Shown: positions 9,015 through 19,052 of the stretch, one piece after another
Position numbering within the stretch: position 1 is the stretch's first letter
Layout: every line of letters starts with the position of its first letter
Assembly (NCBI RefSeq): GCF_001724135.1
Contig: NZ_MEDS01000025.1
Span: 434,001 to 498,000, forward strand
From: Comamonas sp. SCN 65-56
Lineage (GTDB): Bacteria > Pseudomonadota > Gammaproteobacteria > Burkholderiales > Burkholderiaceae_C
Direction of reading: 5' to 3'
DNA length: 64,000 bases
Translations under genes and position numbers: made by a program
The notes under the pieces: generated by a model
What the model was told of the DNA's origin: nothing
Database searches by the model: none
Seen by the model: the letters and a program-made list of their open reading frames with translations, nothing else

Positions 9015-9638
9015 ACTCTTCCAGCCCGGGATGATCACTTCTTTGAAAAAGCGCTGGTCAAGCAGCAACCACACCAGCACCGGCCCCAGGGTAGGTACAA
9101 CCAACACCCCCAGTTGAAAGCAATAGGCAATTGCATCCAGCTGCCAGGGAGCAACGGCCAGCATTTTTTGATCGAACTGGGCTGCTCGCACCATGCCAAT
9201 CAGAAACAGCATGACCAGACTGAAAGTCTGCAATGGCAGCAGCAGCAGATAACCAAGCATCGCACGCCAATGTCTTCCTGGCGCGCGGTGCGTTATCCAG
9301 GCGGCGAGCAAAAGCCCGAGAAAGATCGGCAATCCATAGGCATAGCGCTTCGGGTCGGCATTGAAGGTAGGCCGCGCGCGCTGCCCGCCAGAGTTGGGGC
9401 GCACCACCTCGTGGGCGAACTCTACCGAGAGGCGCCCGACGTCCCGTCGCATTGTTCCGGTCCACTGTGGCGCACCGTGCTTCAAGACCTCTTCAGTCAG
9501 CATGGCGACCGGGTAGGAAAGCCAGGGCGCCGCCTTGGTCCACGCCACCATCAGTACTACGACGCAGACAGTGGCCACGAATGCAAAACGCAACACCACA
9601 GCGTTGCGCCACGCCGCGGACAGGCGCTGTATGCCCAT
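8994..9638 (-). CDS. exosortase H-associated membrane protein
   Basis: A 214-residue membrane protein read directly after xrtH. Its ATG (9638-9636) shares one base with the xrtH stop in the arrangement TGATG, a strong sign of translational coupling. Hydrophobic segments are seen near residues 15-40, then a periplasmic-looking region containing PKRYAYGLPIFLG, then three or four spans up to residue 200. A membrane partner immediately downstream is a known companion of exosortase H; its role in processing IPTLxxWG-CTERM proteins is not established. Identification rests on context and topology more than on motifs. The frame is open upstream, but the earlier residues look like the xrtH reading frame's shadow. 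Confidence 0.78.
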   Translation of the reverse strand: MGIQRLSAAWRNAVVLRFAFVATVCVVVLMVAWTKAAPWLSYPVAMLTEEVLKHGAPQWTGTMRRDVGRLSVEFAHEVVRPNSGGQRARPTFNADPKRYAYGLPIFLGLLLAAWITHRAPGRHWRAMLGYLLLLPLQTFSLVMLFLIGMVRAAQFDQKMLAVAPWQLDAIAYCFQLGVLVVPTLGPVLVWLLLDQRFFKEVIIPGWKSSGGTRQ

Positions 9639-10165
9639 CAACCGTGCACCACCTCGGGAGCCGGAGCATGGTCTGGGGCCGTTTGCGTGCCCCCACTGAC
9701 GCGCCGCACCCAAAAGAGCCACACCACGAGTACGTCCAGCATGATCAGGCCCTGCCAAAGGAAACGGTGTGCGAAATCAAACGCCGTCGCATCCCATTGG
9801 CCCAGGTAATACAGGCTGATGACGCGCACCACGTTGAGCGCCTGCACCGCCACGCAGCCAAGGATCAACCCCTTGATTTTTTGCCGCCACGAAGCCGGGA
9901 ACGCCAGTACTGCTGCGCACAGCACGATGCAGGCCTCTATGCCATTGCAACCAGGCTCGATAGAGACGCCAAAGCCCGTCGTGGTGTTCCAAAGTACCTT
10001 GCCTTGGGCTGCGGCGGTGGCATCAAACCAGGTGACCAAGCCAGCGCTGATTTGCGCCAGCAGCTTGGTCCACGGTAAAACGGCATGGTCCTGCACCCAA
10101 TGCAACAGGTTGATGCCGAACAGAGAGAGCTGGATACCGAGAAACAGCAGAAAGAACCGGAACAT
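9638..10165 (-). CDS. xrtH: exosortase H (XrtH)
   Basis: A 175-residue inner-membrane transpeptidase-like enzyme of the exosortase/archaeosortase superfamily. The three catalytic residues are in the canonical places: C73 in IEPGCNGIEAC, R114 in LNVVRVISLYYLG and H133 in FDFAHRFLWQG. Short exosortases of this type, with the C-N-G rather than C-S-G form, correspond to XrtH, which recognises proteins ending in an IPTLxxWG motif followed by a membrane span and basic tail. ATG 10165 (MFRFFLLFLG) gives the expected N-terminal span. No IPTLxxWG-CTERM substrate is encoded in the window, so substrates must be elsewhere, as is usual for exosortases. Confidence 0.88.
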   Translation of the reverse strand: MFRFFLLFLGIQLSLFGINLLHWVQDHAVLPWTKLLAQISAGLVTWFDATAAAQGKVLWNTTTGFGVSIEPGCNGIEACIVLCAAVLAFPASWRQKIKGLILGCVAVQALNVVRVISLYYLGQWDATAFDFAHRFLWQGLIMLDVLVVWLFWVRRVSGGTQTAPDHAPAPEVVHG

Positions 10166-10233
10166 GCGCGTATTCTTACCGATGCCCACACACAACGGAC
10201 GCGCGCGACGGATTCCGCCGCGCAATGCCACCC

Positions 10234-12189
<1,956 letters not shown>

Positions 12190-12264
12190 GGATGACAGGG
12201 TTGGATAGACCAGAAAATGCCCGGCGCACGGCAAAGCGGCGATCAAGCGGACACGGCGAATGGC

Positions 12265-12291
12265 AGATAGGGGCGCTTGGCGCGATTTCAA
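12265..12291 (-). promoter_or_regulatory. sigma-32-type heat-shock promoter of htpG
   Basis: On the reverse strand, TTGAAA (12291-12286) and CCCCTATCT (12273-12265) are separated by 12 bases, close to the sigma-32 consensus CTTGAAA ... CCCCATNT. It lies about 75 bp upstream of the htpG start codon, and htpG is a classical heat-shock gene. The one-base difference in the -10 element and the slightly short spacer leave some doubt. Confidence 0.65.
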
Positions 12292-12330
12292 CGCCGAGGT
12301 GCAGCGTGGCTGCGCTCTGTCAAAAATATA

Positions 12331-12386
12331 TCAAAATAATAGCTTATAGCGCTTGCTGTACATGCGCCAAAGCCATATTTTTGGCT
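12331..12386. repeat. Comamonadaceae-type interspersed repeat, copy 1
   Basis: The fullest of eight copies: TCAAAATAATAGCT, then TAGCGCTTG, a variable GTACATGCGCC loop, then AAAGCCATATTTTTGGCT. The block TCAAAATAATAGCT...AGCGCTTG...GGCCA recurs at seven other sites in the window. It sits between htpG and the Crp/Fnr gene. Confidence 0.7.
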
Positions 12387-12455
12387 GAATATCGCCCTGA
12401 CTCACGCACACTTTCAGCGCAGCCAGCCTTGTGTCCGCCCCGGCCGCGTCGCTTC

Positions 12456-13214
12456 TCAGCGGCTGTGTGACGGTTGCAACGCGCTCTCGCCGCTTCCACG
12501 TGCGGGCGGCTGCCACGGCGCGCGCAGCGCCTGCACATCGAGCACCCGCAAGCCCCCGTACTCCACGCGGATCGCGCCCCGCGCCTGCAGCTGCGCCAGC
12601 GCCTCGTTGACGCGCTGGCGCGACAGACCTACCAGGTAGGCCAGCTCCTGCTGCGTGATGCGCAGGAGTTTGCCCACACCGGGGTAGAGCACCGGGTTGA
12701 ACAGCGCCGCCAGGCTCAGCGCCACGCGTGCCTCCGGGTTGTGTAGCCGGTCGGTCTCGCGCGCGGCAATGAACTGGCCCACGCGCTCGTTGAGCTGATC
12801 CATGATGAATCGGTTGAAGCCGATCGAATGGTCAAGCAGCCAGTGAAAGGTGGCTATCGGCAGGCCCGCCACCAGGCTCTTGCGCAGCGCCTGAATGTTG
12901 TAGCGGTAGGGCTCGCGCTTGAGCACCGTGCCTTCACCGAACCAGCCGCCCGGCGGCACGCCGATGATGGTGACTGCATCGCCCTGGGCGCTGTCTATGG
13001 TCATCTTGAGCAGGCCATCGATGACGCCGAACCAGTAGGTCACGGGTCGGCCCGTGCGGCAAACATAGTCGCCGGGTATGGCCACGCCGACCACGATGCC
13101 GGCAATGGCGCGCTCTCGATGCTCTGGCTCCAGCACCCCCACCCAGGGGATATCAGCCAACTCATGTGCCAACGGCGGGCGCCGGCGCCGGTAGATCGGT
13201 GATTCACACGCCAC
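12456..13214 (-). CDS. Crp/Fnr-family transcriptional regulator
   Basis: A 252-residue regulator. The N-terminal cyclic-nucleotide-binding-like beta barrel (about 30-140) contains GVPPGGWFGEGTVLKREPY, an effector-loop-like segment. The C-terminal winged helix has the recognition motif TQQELAYLVGLSRQRVNEAL. None of the N-terminal cysteine pattern of an oxygen-sensing Fnr is present (one Cys near the start, one in YVCRTG), so an iron-sulfur sensor is unlikely; the ligand is unknown. It follows gspB by six bases on the same strand, so it may be co-transcribed with the GspA/GspB pair. About 25 residues of low-complexity tail follow the DNA-binding domain. Confidence 0.92.
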   Translation of the reverse strand: MACESPIYRRRRPPLAHELADIPWVGVLEPEHRERAIAGIVVGVAIPGDYVCRTGRPVTYWFGVIDGLLKMTIDSAQGDAVTIIGVPPGGWFGEGTVLKREPYRYNIQALRKSLVAGLPIATFHWLLDHSIGFNRFIMDQLNERVGQFIAARETDRLHNPEARVALSLAALFNPVLYPGVGKLLRITQQELAYLVGLSRQRVNEALAQLQARGAIRVEYGGLRVLDVQALRAPWQPPARGSGESALQPSHSR

Positions 13215-13220
13215 GTCCGC

Positions 13221-13934
13221 TCACTCCGACGTCAGCGCGACGCGGTAGCCGCGAAACGCCCAGATGGTGCGCCCTGGCTCCACGCGTTCGAGCACCAGGC
13301 CCGGAATCGCACTCTCGCCTTCATGCAGCACCTGGCCGTTGACGATGGCCATACGCAGCTTGGCGTTGGTGGAATAGGTGATGCCTGCCAGATGCAGCCT
13401 GGGCAGCTCGGCGCGCACGGAGGCCGGCAGATCCGCCGGCGCGAACACCGGGCCCGATGCCTGCGTCTTGGCAGGCGCAGGCGTGGCCTTGGCAGCCGGC
13501 TTTTGGGCAGGTGCCTCCGAATGCCTTGCCTTGGCCGGCGCAGCCTTCTCCGGTGCCTGCGCCCGCTTGTGGGCCGTCGAGGACGGCTGCGGCGCGCGCT
13601 CTGCGGCACGCGGCGGCTCTTTCTTCTGCACCGTCTGCGCCGGCATCTCGGGCGGCGCGGCGGCCACAGCCACCGCCGCAGTGGTCACCGGTGTGGGCGC
13701 GATGGCTGCGAGCCGCTGCGGCTGCGGCCGCTGCAACCACCAGAGCGCGGCGGCAATCGCAGCGGCGCAGGCCAGCCCCGCTGTGCCCCACAGCCAGCGC
13801 GCCGCATGCGGACTGCCGGATGGCGCAGGCGCAGGTGCACCCGCCAACACCGACGCAGGGCCATGCAAGGTTGGCACCTTGCCACGGTTGCGCTCCTGCT
13901 CGGCACGGCGCAAGGCTTCGAGAATGGTGGACAT
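13221..13934 (-). CDS. gspB: type II secretion assembly factor GspB-like
   Basis: A 237-residue bitopic inner-membrane protein. The cytoplasmic N-terminus MSTILEALRRAEQERNRGK is typical of GspB/ExeB. One membrane span (about residues 45-67) follows, then a long Ala/Pro/Lys-rich periplasmic linker (about 70-165), and a C-terminal domain ending GLVLERVEPGRTIWAFRGYRV, which matches the GspB C-terminal domain that binds peptidoglycan or secretin. It follows exeA by six bases. Together the pair is known to insert the type II secretin into the outer membrane; the remaining gsp genes are not in this window. Confidence 0.85.
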   Translation of the reverse strand: MSTILEALRRAEQERNRGKVPTLHGPASVLAGAPAPAPSGSPHAARWLWGTAGLACAAAIAAALWWLQRPQPQRLAAIAPTPVTTAAVAVAAAPPEMPAQTVQKKEPPRAAERAPQPSSTAHKRAQAPEKAAPAKARHSEAPAQKPAAKATPAPAKTQASGPVFAPADLPASVRAELPRLHLAGITYSTNAKLRMAIVNGQVLHEGESAIPGLVLERVEPGRTIWAFRGYRVALTSE

Positions 13935-13940
13935 GGGGAA

Positions 13941-14966
13941 TCAACGCTCCTTGGCGGCGCCGGCTGGTGCCTTTGCAGGCGCTTGTGCCACACCAGAGCC
14001 CGGACTGGACACCGCGCCTTGCATCCGCACCAAGGCCCCGGACCAATACGCGGGGAAGGCCAGCAACGCAGCCACGACAGCCGCCCCCGCGATCGCGCCC
14101 AGCAAAGCCGCCAGCCAGCGGCTGCGCCCAACGGAGCGTGCCGGCGCATGAGAAAACACTTCGTGTGCCACGCGGGTGACCAGGGCTGCATCCACCGTGC
14201 GTTGCCCGGTTGCATAGGCGGCCAACAGCGCGCGGTCACACAACAGATTGATGCGCCGGGGAATCCCGCCGGAGAGCTGGTGCACGCGTGCCAGCGCCCG
14301 CTGCGCAAACGGCGTCGGCCCCTTGCAGCCCGCCACGGCCATGCGGTGAGCGATGTACTGCGCCGTTTCCCCGCGCGTGAGCGCGCCGAGGTGGTAGCGC
14401 GCAATCACGCGCTGGGCCAGTTGCGTCAATTGCGGCTGCGCCACCAGCTCGCGCAGCTCGGGTTGGCCGATCAGGACGATCTGCAGCAGCTTTTTTTCGT
14501 CGGTCTCAAGGTTGGTCAGCAGGCGCAACTGCTCCAGCACGTCACCCGAAAGGCTTTGTGCCTCGTCGATGATGAGCACGGCGTTCTTGCCCGCGGCATG
14601 CTGGGCGAGCAGCCAGGCATTCAGGGGGTCGACGCATTCCTTGATGCTGGGCCGCGCCGGATCGCTCGCCGGGTGGGCGATGCCAAACTCGTCGCAGATG
14701 GTGGCCAGCAATTCCTGCGCGCTGAGCTTGGGATTGAAGATGTAGGCCGCCGTGCAGTTGGGCGGCATCTGCTGCAGGAAACAGCGGCAGACCGTGGTCT
14801 TGCCCGTCCCCACCTCCCCCGTGAGCAGCACGAAACCACCGCCGCCATCAAGCCCGTAGAGCAGATGCGCCAGTGCCTCCCGGTGGCGCTCGCTCAGAAA
14901 GAGATAGCGCGGATCGGGGGCAATCGAGAAGGGCGGGTGCTCAAGGCCGAAGTAGGCGGCGTACAT
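13941..14966 (-). CDS. gspA: ExeA/GspA family AAA ATPase
   Basis: A 341-residue ExeA-type ATPase. It begins with the family hallmark MYAAYFGLEHPPFSI, then the Walker A LLTGEVGTGKTTVCR, Walker B AVLIIDEAQSLS and sensor region LIGQPEL. The C-terminal part has a membrane span near residue 290 and a short, Ala-rich periplasmic tail without a clear peptidoglycan-binding domain, which is shorter than Aeromonas ExeA. ATG 14966 is preferred over a TTG 13 codons upstream because of the conserved N-terminus. Forms a putative operon with gspB. Energises or guides secretin assembly in the type II system by homology. Confidence 0.88.
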   Translation of the reverse strand: MYAAYFGLEHPPFSIAPDPRYLFLSERHREALAHLLYGLDGGGGFVLLTGEVGTGKTTVCRCFLQQMPPNCTAAYIFNPKLSAQELLATICDEFGIAHPASDPARPSIKECVDPLNAWLLAQHAAGKNAVLIIDEAQSLSGDVLEQLRLLTNLETDEKKLLQIVLIGQPELRELVAQPQLTQLAQRVIARYHLGALTRGETAQYIAHRMAVAGCKGPTPFAQRALARVHQLSGGIPRRINLLCDRALLAAYATGQRTVDAALVTRVAHEVFSHAPARSVGRSRWLAALLGAIAGAAVVAALLAFPAYWSGALVRMQGAVSSPGSGVAQAPAKAPAGAAKER

Positions 14967-15005
14967 GGCAGGAGGATAGCGGGCGACCACTGGGCCAACG
15001 TTCAA

Positions 15006-15054
15006 GGGTTTCCCCCAATAATGGAAAACCCTTAAATTGTCGTTGAAAAGACAA
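15006..15054. promoter_or_regulatory. inverted repeats in the exeA / CoA-ligase divergent region
   Basis: The A+T-rich gap between the divergent exeA and CoA ligase genes holds two inverted repeats. GGGTTTCC (15006-15013) pairs with GGAAAACCC (15023-15031), and TTGTC (15037-15041) pairs with GACAA (15050-15054). They may be operator or terminator-like structures; no regulator gene is adjacent and I could not assign a -35/-10 pair. Confidence 0.35.
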
Positions 15055-15116
15055 AATTACGTCAAACCATGGCGCACGATGCCTGATCGTTCACAGGAAC
15101 GCACTCCCCCACCGGA

Positions 15117-17051
15117 ATGACCAGCACCTTCCCCCACCTGCTGCTGCAGCAAGCACAAGAGCGCCCGGGAGCGCCTGCGCTGCGCGAGAAGGCGTACGGC
15201 ATCTGGCAGATCTGGAGCTGGCAAGAGGCCGCCGACGACATGCGTCGCATGGCCTGCGGCCTGGCGGCGCTGGGTCTGCGCCGCGGTGAGAACCTGGCCT
15301 TTGTCAGCGGCAACCGCCCGTACTGCTATCTTGGATTTGCCGCCGTACAAAGCCTGGGGGCGGTGCCTATCCCGCTCTACCAGGATGCGGTCGCGGCCGA
15401 GATGAGCTTTGTGCTGCAGGATGCCGAAATCCGCTTTGCCTACGCCGAAGACCAGGAGCAGGTGGACAAGCTGCTGGAGATCCGCGAGGGCCATCCGCAG
15501 CTGGAAGTCATCATTTACGAAGACCCGCGCGGTCTGCGCCACTACACCCAGCCCGGGTTGATCAGCATGGAGCAATTGCTGGCCAAGGGCCGCGACTGGG
15601 ATGCGGCGCACCCGGGCCAGTGGCAGGCCGGGCTGGCACGGCTCACACCCCAGGACACCTCGATCATTCTCTACACCTCGGGCACGACGGGCCGTCCCAA
15701 GGGCGTGTGCCTTTCGCACGAGGGTTTCGTGATCGCGGCTCGGGGCGGGCAGGAAGTGGACCAGCTCACGCCCCTGGAAAACGTGGTCTCCTACCTGCCG
15801 CCCGCCTGGGCCGGGGATCATCTTTTCTCGTTCGCGCAGTGGATTGCCGTGGGTTTCACCATCAACTGCCCCGAGGACGCGAGCACGGTGGCGATCGACC
15901 TGCGCGAGATCGGACCGACGTATTACTTCGCGCCACCGCGCATCTTCGAAGGTTTGCTGACCTCGGTCTCTATCCGCATGGAGGACGCGGCCCGCCCCAA
16001 GCGCTGGCTGTTCGAGCGCTGCATGCAACTAGCCAAGCGCGTGGGCGCCGACATCCTGGACGGCAAGCCGGTGGACGCACTCGATCGCCTCAAATACCGC
16101 GCGGCCGATCTGTTGATCTACGGGCCGTTGCGCAACGTCATGGGCCTCTCGCGCATCCGCGTCGCCTACACCGCAGGCGCGGCCATCGGGCCCGATCTGT
16201 TTCGCTTCTTTCGCTCGATCGGCGTCAACTTGAAGCAGCTCTACGGCTCGACCGAGACCTCGGCTTACGTCTGCATCCAGCGCGACGGGCAGGTGGAGCT
16301 GGCCGCCGTGGGCCAGCCCGCACCGGGCGTTGAGGTGCGCATTGCCGATAGCGGCGAGGTGCTGGTGAAAAGCGCCGCGCTGCTCAAGGAGTACTACAAG
16401 CGCCCGGACGCGACCGCCGAGGTGCTGGACGGCGAGGGCTGGTTTCACACCGGCGACGCCGGCCTGATCGACGCCGCCGGGCAGCTACGCATCATCGACC
16501 GCGCCAAGGACGTGGGCAAGCTCAAGGGCGGCGCGATGTTCGCGCCCAACTATATCGAGAACAAGCTCAAGTTCTATCCGCAGATCAAGGAGGCGGTGTG
16601 CTTTGGCCACGACCGCGATGAGGTCTGCGCCTTCGTCAACATCGACTTTGACGCGGTGGGCAACTGGGCCGAACGCCGCGGGCTGCCCTACGCTGGTTAT
16701 GTGGACCTGGCGGGCAAACCCGAGGTGCTTGAGATGATGCGTGAATGCATGGCGCAGGTGAACGCCGACCTCGCCGCCGAAGAAGGCATGGCCGCGACGC
16801 AGGTGGCGCGCTTTCTGGTGCTGCACAAGGAGCTCGATCCGGACGATGACGAGCTCACGCGCACGCGCAAGGTGCGCCGCAATTTCATCGCCGAGAAATA
16901 CGCGGTGCTGATCGATGCGCTGTACGCGGGCCGCAGCGAGCAGTTCATCGAGACCAAGGTCAAGTTCGAGGACGGGCGCAGCGGCACGGTATCTGCCACG
17001 CTCAAGATTCTGGATGCCACGCGCCACCCTGCGGCGAGGAAGGCCGCATGA
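15117..17051 (+). CDS. AMP-binding acyl/aryl-CoA ligase (long-chain type)
   Basis: A 644-residue ANL-family adenylating enzyme that would activate an organic acid to its CoA thioester. Motif A3 is ILYTSGTTGRPKGV (about residues 185-198), A5 is LYGSTETSAYV, and the A7/A8 region is GWFHTGDAGLIDAAGQLRIIDRAKDV. The length and the C-terminal KVRRNFIAEKY region resemble the long-chain FadD15-like branch that commonly heads livFGHM clusters in Burkholderiales and Rhizobiales. The substrate is unknown, and the genomic context suggests an aromatic or branched acid imported by the next genes. The stop overlaps the livG ATG by four bases, so it is translationally coupled to the transporter. Confidence 0.9.
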   Translation: MTSTFPHLLLQQAQERPGAPALREKAYGIWQIWSWQEAADDMRRMACGLAALGLRRGENLAFVSGNRPYCYLGFAAVQSLGAVPIPLYQDAVAAEMSFVLQDAEIRFAYAEDQEQVDKLLEIREGHPQLEVIIYEDPRGLRHYTQPGLISMEQLLAKGRDWDAAHPGQWQAGLARLTPQDTSIILYTSGTTGRPKGVCLSHEGFVIAARGGQEVDQLTPLENVVSYLPPAWAGDHLFSFAQWIAVGFTINCPEDASTVAIDLREIGPTYYFAPPRIFEGLLTSVSIRMEDAARPKRWLFERCMQLAKRVGADILDGKPVDALDRLKYRAADLLIYGPLRNVMGLSRIRVAYTAGAAIGPDLFRFFRSIGVNLKQLYGSTETSAYVCIQRDGQVELAAVGQPAPGVEVRIADSGEVLVKSAALLKEYYKRPDATAEVLDGEGWFHTGDAGLIDAAGQLRIIDRAKDVGKLKGGAMFAPNYIENKLKFYPQIKEAVCFGHDRDEVCAFVNIDFDAVGNWAERRGLPYAGYVDLAGKPEVLEMMRECMAQVNADLAAEEGMAATQVARFLVLHKELDPDDDELTRTRKVRRNFIAEKYAVLIDALYAGRSEQFIETKVKFEDGRSGTVSATLKILDATRHPAARKAA

Positions 17052-17896
17052 CCTCAATTGCTACGCCAACCATAGCTGTCAGCGCACAACAGACGGGCGC
17101 CACAGGCAAAAATGGCTCAAGAACTATAGGCGACGTGATTCTGGAGGTCAAGCACATCAGCCTGCGCTTTGGCGGCGTGCGCGCGCTCACCGACATCAGC
17201 TTCGACGTGCGCGAGCACGAGGTGCGCGCCATCATCGGCCCCAACGGCGCGGGCAAGAGCTCAATGCTCAACTGCATCAACGGCGTCTACACGCCGCAGG
17301 AGGGCGCCATCACCTTTCGCGGGCGCACCTTCAGCCACATGAACAGCCGCCAGGTGGCGGAGATGGGCGTGGCGCGCACCTTCCAGAACCTCGCGCTCTT
17401 CAAGGGCATGAGCGTGCTGGACAACATCATGAGCGGGCGCAACCTCAAGATCAAAAGCAACCTGTTCCTGCAGGCGCTGCGCATCGGCCCGGCTGAACGC
17501 GAAGAGGTGCATCACCGCGAATTCGTCGAGCACATCATCGACTTCCTCGAAATCCAGGCGCACCGCAAGACGCCGGTGGGCCAACTGCCCTACGGCCTGC
17601 AAAAGCGCGTCGATCTGGGCCGGGCGCTGGCGATGGAGCCGCAGGTGCTGCTGCTCGATGAACCGATGGCGGGCATGAACGTCGAGGAAAAGCAGGACAT
17701 GAGCCGCTTCATCCTGGACGTGAACGACGAGTTCGGCACCACCATCGTGCTGATCGAGCACGACATGGGCGTGGTGATGGATATCTCCGATCGCGTGGTG
17801 GTGCTGGACTACGGCAAGAAGATAGGCGACGGCACGCCGGACGAGGTGCGCGCCAACGAAGACGTGATCCGCGCCTACCTGGGCGCGGCAGCGTGA
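17048..17896 (+). CDS. livG: branched-chain/aromatic ABC transporter ATP-binding protein (LivG-like)
   Basis: A 282-residue ATPase of the hydrophobic amino acid uptake family. Walker A is GPNGAGKSS, the signature region is LPYGLQKRVDLGRALAMEP, Walker B is VLLLDEPMAGM, and the D-loop/H-switch is VLIEHDMGVVMD. The family-specific long insertion in LivG, containing the FQNLALFKGMSV region, is present. The first 30 residues (MTSIATPTIAVSAQQTGATG onward) are not part of the family and are encoded by a copy of the interspersed repeat; true homology begins at VILEVKHISLRFGG. Translation may start at ATG 17048, which overlaps the ligase stop, or at GTG near 17135. LivG energises the permeases LivH and LivM encoded downstream. 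Confidence 0.94.
   Translation: MTSIATPTIAVSAQQTGATGKNGSRTIGDVILEVKHISLRFGGVRALTDISFDVREHEVRAIIGPNGAGKSSMLNCINGVYTPQEGAITFRGRTFSHMNSRQVAEMGVARTFQNLALFKGMSVLDNIMSGRNLKIKSNLFLQALRIGPAEREEVHHREFVEHIIDFLEIQAHRKTPVGQLPYGLQKRVDLGRALAMEPQVLLLDEPMAGMNVEEKQDMSRFILDVNDEFGTTIVLIEHDMGVVMDISDRVVVLDYGKKIGDGTPDEVRANEDVIRAYLGAAA
17071..17120. repeat. interspersed repeat, copy 2, inside the livG 5' end
   Basis: CATAGCTGTCAGCGC, then GGGCGCC, then AGGCAAAAATGGCT: a degenerate copy of the window's repeat family. It is translated as the non-homologous N-terminal extension of LivG. Confidence 0.55.
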
Positions 17897-17900
17897 AGAG

Positions 17901-18009
17901 GTTGAGCGTTCGGCGTTGAGCGAGGCAAACTGGAGACAACGATGGCATTCATGAAACAACGATGCACGGCACGGCCCCCACGCCCAACGCCGAACACCCA
18001 ACGCTGAAC
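17901..18009. repeat. CGTT-rich inverted repeat between livG and livH
   Basis: Left arm 17901-17922 (GTTGAGCGTTCGGCGTTGAG...) and right arm 17981-18009 (CGCCCAACGCCGAACACCCA...) are inverted, imperfect runs of a GTT-S-R-GCGTT unit and could pair in mRNA. A sister structure lies between livH and livM. Nothing else is seen in the 124-bp gap. Confidence 0.6.
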
Positions 18010-18020
18010 CGAATCCAGAC

Positions 18021-18950
18021 ATGGGCTTTTTTCTCGAAACCCTGATCAGCGGCTTGATGACCGGCATGCTCTACGCGCTCGTCGCGCTGGGCTTCGTGCT
18101 GATCTTCAAGGCCTCGAGCGTGTTCAACTTCGCGCAGGGCGTGATGGTGCTGTTCGCGGCGCTGGCGATGGCACGCCTGGCCGAGTGGATACCACAGTGG
18201 ACGGGCATCGAGAGCAAGGTGCTGGCCAACGTGCTCGCCTTCATCGGTGCGGCGCTGCTGATGTTTCTTGTCGCCTGGCTGATCGAGCGCCTGGCGCTGC
18301 GCCACCTGGTGAACCAGTCCGAGACCACGCTCTTGATGGCGACGCTGGGCATCGCCTACTTCCTCGAAGGCGTCGGCCAGACGGTGTTTGGCGGCGACAT
18401 CTACAAGATCGACATCGGCATGCCCAAGGACCCGATGTTCATTCTGGGCAACCTCTTTGACGGTGGCCTGCTGGTCGACCCCGAAGACCTGATTGCCGCC
18501 GCCATTGCCGCCACGCTGGTTGCCGCCCTGGCGCTGTTCTTTCAAAAGACGACCACCGGGCGCGCGCTGCGCGCGGTGGCCGACGACCACCAGGCGGCGC
18601 AGTCGGTGGGCATTCCGCTGTCGCGCATCTGGGTCATCGTCTGGTGCGTGGCGGGCGTGGCGGCACTGGTAGCGGGCATGGTCTGGGGCAGCAAGCTCGG
18701 CGTGCAGTTCTCGCTTTCCACGCTGGCGCTGCGCGCGCTGCCGGTGGTGATTCTGGGGGGGCTTACGTCGGTGCCCGGCGCCATCGTCGGCGGACTCATC
18801 ATCGGCGCAAGCGAGAAGCTCTCCGAGGTCTTCCTCGGGCCGTTTGTCGGCGGCGGCATCGAGATCTGGTTCGCCTACGTGCTCGCCCTCGTGTTCCTGC
18901 TGTTTCGCCCGCAGGGCCTGTTCGGGGAGAAGATCATTGATCGGGTGTGA
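18021..18950 (+). CDS. livH: branched-chain/aromatic ABC transporter permease (LivH-like)
   Basis: A 309-residue polytopic inner-membrane protein with about eight spans, beginning LETLISGLMTGMLYALVALG and containing the family-typical FNFAQGVMVLFAAL and, near the C-terminus, VVILGGLTSVPGAIVGGLII with ENLLFRPQGLFGEK-like ending. It pairs with LivM to form the channel for a hydrophobic or aromatic acid. It is separated from livG by 124 bp and from livM by 102 bp. These gaps are unusual for liv operons, and both hold matching hairpin-forming repeats. Confidence 0.94.
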   Translation: MGFFLETLISGLMTGMLYALVALGFVLIFKASSVFNFAQGVMVLFAALAMARLAEWIPQWTGIESKVLANVLAFIGAALLMFLVAWLIERLALRHLVNQSETTLLMATLGIAYFLEGVGQTVFGGDIYKIDIGMPKDPMFILGNLFDGGLLVDPEDLIAAAIAATLVAALALFFQKTTTGRALRAVADDHQAAQSVGIPLSRIWVIVWCVAGVAALVAGMVWGSKLGVQFSLSTLALRALPVVILGGLTSVPGAIVGGLIIGASEKLSEVFLGPFVGGGIEIWFAYVLALVFLLFRPQGLFGEKIIDRV

Positions 18951-18957
18951 AGAAGAA

Positions 18958-19046
18958 GTTCAGCGTTGGGCGTTCAGCGTTCAGCGTGCAATCTCGTCAA
19001 CGCCCCGCCTGTTCACACGCTCAACGCTCATCGCTTAACGCTCAAC
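18958..19046. repeat. CGTT-rich inverted repeat between livH and livM
   Basis: Left arm 18958-18986 (GTTCAGCGTTGGGCGTTCAG...) and right arm 19017-19046 (ACGCTCAACGCTCATCGCTT...) are inverted copies of the same GTT-S-R-GCGTT unit seen in the livG-livH gap. Confidence 0.6.
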
Positions 19047-19052
19047 CACAAG

